Source of the DNA: an uncultured Selenomonadaceae bacterium | GTDB taxonomy: Bacteria > Bacillota > Negativicutes > Selenomonadales > Selenomonadaceae | Length of the DNA stretch: 21,630 nucleotides | NCBI GenBank assembly: GCA_905233965.1 | Contig: CAJOFG010000022.1 | Coordinates: 1 to 21,630, forward strand | Direction: 5' to 3' | Part shown: positions 7,182-14,741 of the stretch, piece after piece | Numbering within the stretch: the first letter of the stretch is position 1 | Layout: the number at the start of each line of letters is the position of its first letter | Notes under the pieces: model-generated | Told to the model about the DNA's origin: nothing | Databases searched by the model: none | The model's input: the letters and a program-made list of their open reading frames with translations, nothing else | Position numbers and translations under genes: made by a program

Positions 7182-8291
7182 ATGAAAACAGTAGTGGGGA
7201 TTATCAATCTTCAAGAAAGTAATGCATTGCTCAGAGAGTTGGCGGCAACTCGTGCGGTTGAGGCTCTGCCCTTCGCCGGACGCTATCGCGTTGTCGATTT
7301 CTCCCTTTCCAATATGATAAATTCCGGCGTGAACAGTGTGGGACTCATGCTCCCGGATTACTCCCGCGCCGTTCTCGATCACATTCGTTCCGGTAAAGAT
7401 TGGGATTTGGCTCGCCGTCGCGACGGTTTGACTTACCTTCCCGCGGCTCTTCCCGGCACGGACTCCCGCAAAGGTGATTTGAAAGATATTTACGCGAACC
7501 TCGACTTTGCCGAATTGAGCGACAAAAAATATGTTCTCTTCGTCAATTCAAGTTTCGTTTACAACATCGATTTCCAAAAAGTTCTCGACTTCCACAAAGC
7601 GAACGACGCGGACATCACCATGATTTACAACGTGCTCGACGAAGATAAAGAAGGAAATTGCGTAACGATTGAAACAAGCACAAACGGTGTCGTAACCGAT
7701 TTGGCAGAATCAAACGGCGCGAAGAAAGGACAAAAATCCGTCATGAGCGCGTACCTCATGCCGGTTCCGACTTTCGCCTACATCGTTCGTTCGACTTACG
7801 AGCGCGGCGGTCAGGACTTCCTGCTTGACGGAATTATTCGTCACGCCGGCGAACATAAAATCAGTGCTTACGAGCATAAAGGTTACGTCGCCAGAATCAA
7901 TTCGACGGCAGAATATTACAAAGCAAACCGCGATTGTCTCAAGCCGGAAGTTTGGGAAGAGCTCTTCATGCAGAAAGACAATCCGATTTCGACGAAAGTC
8001 AAAGATGCCGTTCCGGTTCAGTACAAAGAAGCGGCGCAAGTCAAAAATTCCCTCATTGCGAACGGCTGTATCGTTCACGGCAGAGTGGAAAACAGTATCC
8101 TGTTTCGCGGCGTAACCGTCGGCAAAGGTGCGGTTATCAAAGATTCGATTTTGATGCAACGCTGTGAAATTCAGGACGGGGCACGCGTCGAAAACGTAAT
8201 TGCAGACAAAAACGTAATAATCACCAAAAATCGCTGGATTAAAGGTTCGGAAAATTTCCCGTTCATCGTAACGAAGAACGCAAGAGTTTAA
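7182..8291 (+). CDS. glgD: GlgD, ADP-glucose pyrophosphorylase regulatory subunit
   Basis: 369-residue paralogue of GlgC. It keeps the overall layout: ALPFAGRYRVVDFSLSNMIN nucleotidyltransferase core, then a C-terminal beta-helix from about residue 275 (NSLIANGCIVHGRVENSILF). It lacks the GGQGSRL nucleotide-binding loop (its N-terminus reads GIINLQESNALLREL) and has FVNSSFVYNID where GlgC has [10 protein letters not shown], so the catalytic Asp is gone. This is the known Firmicutes GlgD pattern, in which GlgD modulates or stabilises GlgC. The ATG follows AGGAGGTG by seven bases. Same strand and same cluster as glgC. Confidence 0.95.
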   Translation: MKTVVGIINLQESNALLRELAATRAVEALPFAGRYRVVDFSLSNMINSGVNSVGLMLPDYSRAVLDHIRSGKDWDLARRRDGLTYLPAALPGTDSRKGDLKDIYANLDFAELSDKKYVLFVNSSFVYNIDFQKVLDFHKANDADITMIYNVLDEDKEGNCVTIETSTNGVVTDLAESNGAKKGQKSVMSAYLMPVPTFAYIVRSTYERGGQDFLLDGIIRHAGEHKISAYEHKGYVARINSTAEYYKANRDCLKPEVWEELFMQKDNPISTKVKDAVPVQYKEAAQVKNSLIANGCIVHGRVENSILFRGVTVGKGAVIKDSILMQRCEIQDGARVENVIADKNVIITKNRWIKGSENFPFIVTKNARV

Positions 8292-8346
8292 AATTTGGGA
8301 AACATAAAAATTTCGGCATGAAAATCGGTTTTTGATTCACGACAGG

Positions 8347-8521
8347 AAGGCGAATTTCAATGGCGGGAAAATCTTTGAAAAATTTTTTAAAGAGTTCGGT
8401 CGCGGAAATTCGCCTTTTCTGTGATTTTACTTCGACAACAAGACCGTTTCAAAAGAACGGTTTTAAATAAAAAATCGCCGTCGTTATTTCTTCGCGAACA
8501 ATTTTTTTTCGCAAACACGGC
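8347..8521 (+). promoter_or_regulatory. Structured leader/spacer upstream of glgP
   Basis: The 260-base gap between glgD and glgP is the only long spacer in the cluster. It contains a 12-bp stem AAGGCGAATTTC (8347-8358) with GAAATTCGCCTT (8405-8416) closing a 46-nt loop, then a terminator-like hairpin (8443-8464). A nested stem follows: GCCGT 8477-8481 with ACGGC 8517-8521, and inside it GCGAA 8494-8498 with TTCGC 8508-8512. The last stem ends 17 bases before the glgP ribosome-binding site. Attenuation or mRNA processing that sets GlgP apart from GlgC/GlgD is a reasonable inference. No known riboswitch class was recognised. Confidence 0.5.
8443..8464 (+). terminator. Terminator-like hairpin between glgD and glgP
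   Basis: ACCGTT (8443-8448), loop TCAAAAG, AACGGT (8456-8461), then TTT and an A/T-rich run. The stem can extend by A-T and G-U pairs. Short and with a weak T-run, so probably partial termination at most. Confidence 0.4.
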
Positions 8522-8551
8522 AAAGACAAATATAAAAAGGAGGGTTTCCGT

Positions 8552-11005
8552 TTGCTGAAGGACAGAAGTGATAAAAAAGTTGCCGTCAACAGAGAATATG
8601 AGAAACTCAAAGAAAATTTGAAAAATCGTTTTGTAAGTTCTGCTCATATCATGTTCGGGCGCGATCTCAAAGATTTGCCGATGGTTGACATTTATAAAAC
8701 CGTCGCGGCAGTCGCAAAGCAAATTATTTCGGAAAACTGGATCAAAACGAACAAGGCGTACATGGATCGCCAAGTCAAGCAGGCTTATTATTTCTCAATC
8801 GAATTTTTGATGGGTCGTCTTCTCAAATCGAACCTTATCAATCTCGGTATCGACGAAGCAGTCAAAGAGGTTATGGAAGATTTGGAATTGGATCTTTCCG
8901 ACGCGATTGAGGAAGAGCCGGACGCGGGACTCGGCAACGGCGGTCTGGGTCGTCTTGCCGCTTGTTTCATCGACTCCATGGCGGCGCATCGTCTTCCGGG
9001 TCACGGTTGCAGTATCCGTTATCAGTACGGACTTTTCGAGCAGAAAATCATTCAGGGTAACCAGGTCGAAATTCCCGATAACTGGTTGCGTGACGGTTTC
9101 GCTTGGGAATACCGCAAACCGGACAAGGCGATTAACGTCAAATTCAACGGCAACGCTTACATGAAGGAACAGCCGGACGGTTCTTTGAAACTCGTTCATG
9201 AGGACGCAATGATCGTTATGGCGGTTCCCTACGACGTTCCGATTGTCGGCTACCACAATAAGACAGTCAACACTCTCCGCCTGTGGAATGCGGAAGTCAA
9301 TCGCGACTTCTCCGACTACGGAATGTTGACGCATGAACAAATGCGGGCGAAAAACGATTACCGCAACTTCGTCGAAAGTATCACTCAATACCTCTATCCG
9401 GACGACAGCTCAAACGAAGGAAAGAGAATGAGATTGATTCAGGAATACTTCATGGTTTCCGCCGGCGTTCAAAGTATCGTTCGCCACTTCGTCAAATCCG
9501 GAATGAATATTCACGAGTTTGACAAGAAAATTGCAATTCACATCAACGACACGCACCCGGCACTTTGCGTCGCCGAATTGATGCGCCTGTTCGTTGACGA
9601 GTACGGTTTGGAATGGAATGAAGCCTGGACGATAACTCGCGGCACGGTTGCTTACACGAACCATACGATTATGCCGGAAGCTTTGGAGCGTTGGCCGGTC
9701 GATATGTTCCGCGCACTTCTTCCGCGCATTTACATGATTATCGACGAAATTAACCGTCGCCATGTCGAATACGTCAAAGCGCGTTACCCGGACAACGTGG
9801 ATAAACTCCGCGCAATGTCAATCATCGAGGCAAACGAAGTCCATATGGCGCGCCTTGCGATAGTCGGTTCTCACTCCGTGAACGGCGTTGCAAGAATCCA
9901 CTCCGACATTTTGAAATCGACGACACTGCACGACTTTTACGAATATTGGCCGCGTATGTTCAACAACAAGACGAACGGTATCACTCACCGCCGCTGGTTG
10001 ATGGGCGCGAACCCGGAACTTGCCGCTCTTATCGACAAGACAATCGGCAGCAGAATTTGGCACCGTCATCCGGAACAACTTGACCTTCTCAACGAGGCGG
10101 TTGACGATACCAAAGTTTTGGAAGAACTCGGTAAGATTAAACATATTCGCAAAGTGGCTCTTGCCGAATACGTCAAGAAACACAATAACATTGAGGTTGA
10201 CCCGGATACGATTTTCGACATTCAGGTTAAGAGAATCCATTCATACAAACGCCAGCTGATGAACATTCTGCACATCATTTGGCAGTACGAAAAACTTAAA
10301 TCCGATCCGAGTTACAAACCGCCGGCAACAACTTACTTCTTCGGAGGCAAAGCCGCGCCCGGTTATTACATCGCGAAGGAAACAATTCGCCTTATTCTTG
10401 CCGTTGCAAACAAAGTCAACAACGATCCGTCCATTGACGGCAGATTAAAAGTTGTCTTTATCGAAAACTTCGGCGTTTCAATCGGCGAAATAGTTTACCC
10501 GGCGGCTGACGTAAGCGAACAAATTTCCACAGCGTCGAAAGGCAACATGAAATTCATGATGAACGGCGCGATAACTTTGGGAACGCTTGACGGTGCGAAC
10601 GTGGAAATTCGTGAGGCTGTCGGCGATGACAATATCGTTATCTTCGGTTTGAAAGCCGGTGAAGTCCTCCGCTACTACGAAACCGGAAGTTATTCCGCTT
10701 GGGAAGAGTTCAACAACAATCCGAACGTCCGTTTGGTTCTCGACAAATTGACCGACGGCACTTACGGCAACTTCCAATCCCTGCGCGACTACTTCATTCA
10801 GGGTAACGACGAATTTTTCATTCTCAAAGACTTCAACGCCTATATCGACGCACACAACGAAATTTACGCACGTTATCAAGACCGCAGAAACTGGCTCAAA
10901 TCTGCGGCGATTAATATTGCAAATTCGGCGCGTTTCTCTTCCGACAGAACGATTGACGAATACGCGAACGAAATTTGGAATATCGAGCCTTGCAAAATTC
11001 AGTAA
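8552..11005 (+). CDS. glgP: Glycogen/alpha-glucan phosphorylase, with a five-residue active-site gap
   Basis: Releases glucose-1-phosphate from alpha-1,4-glucan using pyridoxal phosphate (PLP). 817 residues, GT35 family. Conserved segments include PDAGLGNGGLGRLAACFIDS, HINDTHPALCVAELMRL, NNKTNGITHRRWL, QVKRIHSYKRQLMN and FGGKAAPGYYIAK. The PLP segment reads EQISTASKGNMKFMMNGA (Lys667 is the PLP lysine), whereas phosphorylases almost always read STAxKEASGTGNMK. Five residues, EASGT, are absent between Lys663 and Gly664 (junction 10540/10541) with the frame kept. In the rabbit muscle enzyme these correspond to Glu672-Thr676, which bind the glucosyl and PLP phosphate groups. An intact deletion should abolish or strongly change activity. 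The start is TTG at 8552, eight bases after AAGGAGG. glgB follows after 40 bases. Confidence 0.95.
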   Translation: MLKDRSDKKVAVNREYEKLKENLKNRFVSSAHIMFGRDLKDLPMVDIYKTVAAVAKQIISENWIKTNKAYMDRQVKQAYYFSIEFLMGRLLKSNLINLGIDEAVKEVMEDLELDLSDAIEEEPDAGLGNGGLGRLAACFIDSMAAHRLPGHGCSIRYQYGLFEQKIIQGNQVEIPDNWLRDGFAWEYRKPDKAINVKFNGNAYMKEQPDGSLKLVHEDAMIVMAVPYDVPIVGYHNKTVNTLRLWNAEVNRDFSDYGMLTHEQMRAKNDYRNFVESITQYLYPDDSSNEGKRMRLIQEYFMVSAGVQSIVRHFVKSGMNIHEFDKKIAIHINDTHPALCVAELMRLFVDEYGLEWNEAWTITRGTVAYTNHTIMPEALERWPVDMFRALLPRIYMIIDEINRRHVEYVKARYPDNVDKLRAMSIIEANEVHMARLAIVGSHSVNGVARIHSDILKSTTLHDFYEYWPRMFNNKTNGITHRRWLMGANPELAALIDKTIGSRIWHRHPEQLDLLNEAVDDTKVLEELGKIKHIRKVALAEYVKKHNNIEVDPDTIFDIQVKRIHSYKRQLMNILHIIWQYEKLKSDPSYKPPATTYFFGGKAAPGYYIAKETIRLILAVANKVNNDPSIDGRLKVVFIENFGVSIGEIVYPAADVSEQISTASKGNMKFMMNGAITLGTLDGANVEIREAVGDDNIVIFGLKAGEVLRYYETGSYSAWEEFNNNPNVRLVLDKLTDGTYGNFQSLRDYFIQGNDEFFILKDFNAYIDAHNEIYARYQDRRNWLKSAAINIANSARFSSDRTIDEYANEIWNIEPCKIQ

Positions 11006-11045
11006 GGGGTTACTTGTTCTTTAGAAACAACGGGAGCGTGTATTT

Positions 11046-12947
11046 ATGAAAACGACCGCACTTAACGAATATGATTTGTATTTGTTTCATCAGGGAACCA
11101 ACTACAGGGCTTATGAAATGCTCGGCGCACACTTCACCGAGCAGGACGGCAAAAAAGGTGTTCGCTTTGCCGTTTGGGCGAAAAATGCAAAAGAAGTAAG
11201 CGTCGTCGGCGACTTCAACAACTGGGATACCCGCGTCAACAAAATGGTTCGCTTGGACGACGGCGAAACTTGGACAACTTTTATCGAGGGCTTGAAACAG
11301 GGCGACAATTACAAATACGCCATAAGACCGCAATGGGGCGGTCCGCACATCATGAAGGCGGATCCTTACGGATTCTTCAGTGAGAGAAAACCTCATGACG
11401 CGTCCAGACTTTACGATATGGAAGGCTATGAGTGGGGCGACGGCGAATATATGGAGGAGAAAGCAAAAGAGGCCTCCTATACCCGCCCGATGGTAATTTA
11501 CGAAGTCCATGCCGGCTCTTGGCAGAGAAAAGCACGCGGCAACAGTGACGTTGACGACGTTTATCTGAGTTACCGCGAGCTTGCCGACCGTTTGATAAGT
11601 TACGTCAAAAAAATGAATTACACTCATATCGAGTTCATGCCTTTGACGGAGCACCCCTTCGACGGTTCTTGGGGTTACCAGACGACCGGATATTATTCCG
11701 TCACCAGCCGCTACGGCGAACCGAACGATTTCCGTTACTTCGTCGAAACGGCGCATAAAAACGGTATCGGCATAATCATGGACTGGGTACCCGGACATTT
11801 CTGCAAAGACAATCAGGGTTTGCGCGAATTTGACGGAACGAATTTGTACGAGTCCGACAATCCGCAACTTGCCGACAATAAAGGTTGGGGAACGATTAAC
11901 TTCGACTACGGCAGAACGGAAGTTCAAAGTTTCCTTATCTCGAACGCGCTTTTCTGGTTCGACGAATACCACATCGACGGCTTGAGAATCGACGGCGTTG
12001 CAAATATGCTTTACCTCAACTTCGGACGTGAGGAAGGCGAATGGACACCGAACAAATACGGCGACACCGGCAACCTTGAGGCGATCGATCTTATCAAAAA
12101 GTTGAATGAAACAGTTTTCAAATATCACCCGCACGCTTTGATGATGGCGGAAGAATCTACCGATTGGCCGCTTATTTCAAAACCGGTTTACATGGGCGGT
12201 CTCGGTTTCAACTACAAATGGAACATGGGCTGGATGAACGATATGCTGAAGTATGAAAGCCTTGATCCGATTTACCGCAAGTGGAACCACGACAAAGTTA
12301 CTTTCTCGTTCATGTACGCATTCAGCGAAAACTTTATCCTGCCTTTGAGTCACGATGAAGTTGTTCACGGAAAAGCCTCGTTGATTGAAAAAATGGGCTG
12401 GGGCGACTACTGGCAACAGTTTGCAAGCTTGCGCGGATTCTTCGGCTACTGGATGGCGCATCCCGGCAAAAAACTTCTCTTCATGGGCAGCGAATACGGT
12501 CAGTTTATCGAGTGGAATGAGAACGACAGCCTTGATTGGCACTTGGTCGAACAGTACGAAAAACACGCGCAGATGTCGCACTATTCCGCGTCGCTCAACA
12601 AATTCTACTGCGAAAACAAAGCACTCTGGCAGATCGACTTTGACTGGAACGGTTTCCAATGGATTGACTGCAACGACAACGAAAACAGTATCGTTTCGTT
12701 CATTCGCAGGACGGAGGACGGCAAGGATTATCTGATTGCAATTTGCAACTTCACGCCCGAAATTCGCGAAGGCTATCGAATCGGCGTGCCCGACAAAGGC
12801 GAATATGTCGAAGTGATTTGGCGGCAGCGATGTCAAAAACGAAGGCGACTTGCTGACTCAGGAAGTTCCCTGGCACAATTTCGGACAGTCGATCGAAATT
12901 CGCGTTCCGCCGCTCGCAACGATTTATCTCAAGTTCAAAAAAGATGA
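11046..12947 (+). CDS. glgB: 1,4-alpha-glucan branching enzyme, C-terminal end frameshifted
   Basis: Cuts alpha-1,4 chains and reattaches them as alpha-1,6 branches. 633 residues as read. The N-terminal CBM48 includes VRFAVWAKNAKEVSVVGDFN. The GH13 barrel has DWVPGHF, GLRIDGVANM (nucleophile Asp316), MMAEESTDW (acid/base Glu369) and LPLSHDEVVHGK (Asp437). The C-terminal beta-sandwich is normal up to GEYVEV, then turns into an Arg-rich sequence without homology. From 12817 another frame reads FGGSDVKNEGDLL and then IEIRVPPLATIYLKFKK, the expected end, to a TGA at 12961-12963. Roughly 20 bases, a number not divisible by three, that normally encode a segment like FNSDxxE are missing at 12815/12816. 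The catalytic barrel is untouched. In the shifted frame the stop overlaps the next start as ATGA. Confidence 0.93.
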   Translation: MKTTALNEYDLYLFHQGTNYRAYEMLGAHFTEQDGKKGVRFAVWAKNAKEVSVVGDFNNWDTRVNKMVRLDDGETWTTFIEGLKQGDNYKYAIRPQWGGPHIMKADPYGFFSERKPHDASRLYDMEGYEWGDGEYMEEKAKEASYTRPMVIYEVHAGSWQRKARGNSDVDDVYLSYRELADRLISYVKKMNYTHIEFMPLTEHPFDGSWGYQTTGYYSVTSRYGEPNDFRYFVETAHKNGIGIIMDWVPGHFCKDNQGLREFDGTNLYESDNPQLADNKGWGTINFDYGRTEVQSFLISNALFWFDEYHIDGLRIDGVANMLYLNFGREEGEWTPNKYGDTGNLEAIDLIKKLNETVFKYHPHALMMAEESTDWPLISKPVYMGGLGFNYKWNMGWMNDMLKYESLDPIYRKWNHDKVTFSFMYAFSENFILPLSHDEVVHGKASLIEKMGWGDYWQQFASLRGFFGYWMAHPGKKLLFMGSEYGQFIEWNENDSLDWHLVEQYEKHAQMSHYSASLNKFYCENKALWQIDFDWNGFQWIDCNDNENSIVSFIRRTEDGKDYLIAICNFTPEIREGYRIGVPDKGEYVEVIWRQRCQKRRRLADSGSSLAQFRTVDRNSRSAARNDLSQVQKR

Positions 12948-13156
12948 ATCAAAAAAAAACTGACCTGATTTTTTCACCGGAAGAGTCGGGACAAAGTGAC
13001 GGTTCACCGACCGAAATTTTTTCCGAGCCGAAAAGAAAGCGCGGTCGTCCGAAATTGACCGAAGAACAAAAAGCGGAAATGAAGGCAAAGCGCGACGCGG
13101 GCAAGACGAAAAAATTTTCGGTCGGCGACGAACCGAATAAACGACGGAATGTTTGA
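12944..13156 (+). CDS. Small AT-hook-like basic protein within the glg cluster
   Basis: 70 residues, no known enzyme fold. The N-terminal part is acidic/polar (DLIFSPEESGQSDGS). The centre has EPKRKRGRPKLTEEQKAEM, containing the RGRP core of an AT-hook, which inserts into the minor groove of A/T-rich DNA. A Lys/Ala-rich helix and a basic tail follow. There is no signal peptide or membrane segment. The ATG at 12944 overlaps the 3' end of glgB and no separate strong ribosome-binding site is visible, so translation is probably coupled to glgB. It ends 61 bases before glgA. A DNA-binding or nucleoid role, possibly acting on the many A-tracts of this genome, is inference; the RGRP match alone is short. 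Confidence 0.6.
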   Translation: MNQKKTDLIFSPEESGQSDGSPTEIFSEPKRKRGRPKLTEEQKAEMKAKRDAGKTKKFSVGDEPNKRRNV

Positions 13157-13217
13157 TAAAAATTTTTCCGCTTGAAAATAAAATTTAATTAAAATACGTA
13201 TTGGAGGTTTTCAGGTT

Positions 13218-14666
13218 ATGAAAGTTCTTTATGTAGCTTCTGAGGCGGTGCCGTTCGTAAAAACCGGAGGCTTGGCCGATGTTGCCGGCTCACTTCCTCA
13301 GGCACTCAAAGCACAGGGTGTTGACGTTCGCGTCATTCTTCCGAAGTTCAGTCAGATTCCGGAAGATGTCCGCAACAGCATGGAACACATTTACGACGGC
13401 GAAATTCCGGTTTCCTGGCGTTCAAAATTCGTCGGCATTGACAAATACGAAAGAGACGGCGTAATTTATTACTTCGTCGATAACGTCGAATATTTTTACC
13501 GTGACGGCGTTTACGGTTACGACGACGACGCGGAAAGATTTTCCTTCTTCTGCCGCGCCGTTCTGAATTGCTTGCCGGCGATTGACTTTTTCCCGGATGT
13601 CATCAATGCAAACGACTGGCACGCCGGCTTGATTCCGGTTTTCCTGAAACTCGAACATAACGGTGACGAACGCTACGACAAAATTAAAACGCTGTACACG
13701 ATTCACAACTTGAAATATCAGGGCGTTTTCCCGAAAGATGTCATGGGCGACGTTCTCGGTCTTGACTGGAAATATTTCAACAACGGCGACCTCGAATTTT
13801 ATGATGCGGTCAACTTCATGAAAGGCGGAATTATTTACGCCGATTATGTTTCCACCGTCAGCAAAACTTACGCGCAGGAAATTCAGTACGAATATTTCGG
13901 CGAACATCTCGACGGACTCCTCCGCAGTCGCAAAGATGATTTGTTCGGTATCGTGAACGGTATCGATTACAATCAGTACAATCCGGCGACCGACCAAAAT
14001 CTTTTCGTCAACTACGACAATTCGGATTCCTTCAGCGCGTTTGAGCGGAAGTGCGACAACAAAGTTAAACTTCAAGAAATTTTGAACCTTCCCCAGCAAA
14101 GAAAAGTTCCCATGGTTTCAATGGTAACCCGTCTTGTTGCGGCGAAAGGTTTGGATCTCGTCGTAAGAATGATGGACGAGCTTTTGCAGCATGAAGATTT
14201 CCAATTCGTTCTTCTCGGCACCGGCGACAAAGTTTACGAAGATTGGTTCAAAGGTTTGGCGTGGAGATTCCCGCAAAAAGTTTCCGCGAACATTACTTTC
14301 AATTACCAACTCGCGCAGAGAATTTACGCGGCATCCGATATTTTCCTCATGCCGTCGAATTACGAACCCTGCGGTATCGGTCAGCTCGTCGCCATGCGTT
14401 ACGGCGCGGCTCCGGTCGTCCGTGAAACGGGCGGCTTGAAAGATACCGTTCGTCAGTACGACAAATACGAAAAGGAAGGCAACGGTTTCGTCTTCTCGAA
14501 TTACAACGCGCACGAAATGATGTATTCTTTGAAACGCGCTCTCAGCACTTACGGCAACTTTGAAGTTTGGTTGCAGATCGTTTCCAACGCGATGAACAGT
14601 GATTACAGCTGGAAAGAATCCGCGCACGAATACATTGAACTTTACGAAAAACTTATCAACAAATAA
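13218..14666 (+). CDS. glgA: Glycogen synthase (ADP-glucose type)
   Basis: Transfers glucose from ADP-glucose to the non-reducing end of glycogen. 482 residues, normal for GT5. The N-terminus MKVLYVASEAVPFVKTGGLADV holds the KxGGL ADP-glucose-binding loop (Lys15). ANDWHAGLIPVFLKLE and LYTIHNLKYQGVFP follow. The C-terminal Rossmann half has FGIVNGIDYNQYNP, MVSMVTRLVAAKGLDLVV and MPSNYEPCGIGQLVAMRYG with Glu383 of the catalytic EPCG motif, then VRETGGLKDTV. No gaps or breaks seen. Ribosome-binding site GGAGG about ten bases before the ATG. Last gene of the cluster; a strong terminator follows 25 bases after its stop. Confidence 0.97.
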   Translation: MKVLYVASEAVPFVKTGGLADVAGSLPQALKAQGVDVRVILPKFSQIPEDVRNSMEHIYDGEIPVSWRSKFVGIDKYERDGVIYYFVDNVEYFYRDGVYGYDDDAERFSFFCRAVLNCLPAIDFFPDVINANDWHAGLIPVFLKLEHNGDERYDKIKTLYTIHNLKYQGVFPKDVMGDVLGLDWKYFNNGDLEFYDAVNFMKGGIIYADYVSTVSKTYAQEIQYEYFGEHLDGLLRSRKDDLFGIVNGIDYNQYNPATDQNLFVNYDNSDSFSAFERKCDNKVKLQEILNLPQQRKVPMVSMVTRLVAAKGLDLVVRMMDELLQHEDFQFVLLGTGDKVYEDWFKGLAWRFPQKVSANITFNYQLAQRIYAASDIFLMPSNYEPCGIGQLVAMRYGAAPVVRETGGLKDTVRQYDKYEKEGNGFVFSNYNAHEMMYSLKRALSTYGNFEVWLQIVSNAMNSDYSWKESAHEYIELYEKLINK

Positions 14667-14691
14667 AATTTTCGTATCGGAAAAAATTTTC

Positions 14692-14726
14692 AGCCCGGCG
14701 AATAAAAAAATCGTCGGGCTTTTTTT
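14692..14726 (+). terminator. Strong intrinsic terminator after glgA
   Basis: AGCCCGGCGA (14692-14701), nine-base A-rich loop, TCGTCGGGCT (14711-14720), T-run to 14726. Ten pairs with one G-U. It ends only two bases before the AGGAGG of the decarboxylase gene, leaving no room for a promoter between them. Confidence 0.9.
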
Positions 14727-14741
14727 GTAGGAGGACGAGAA

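Noticed and set aside
13422..14099. Long minus-strand frames inside glgA (and similar ones in glgP and glgB)
   Set aside because: Shadow frames caused by codon bias of the real genes; the opposite strand codes for clear enzymes over the same bases.
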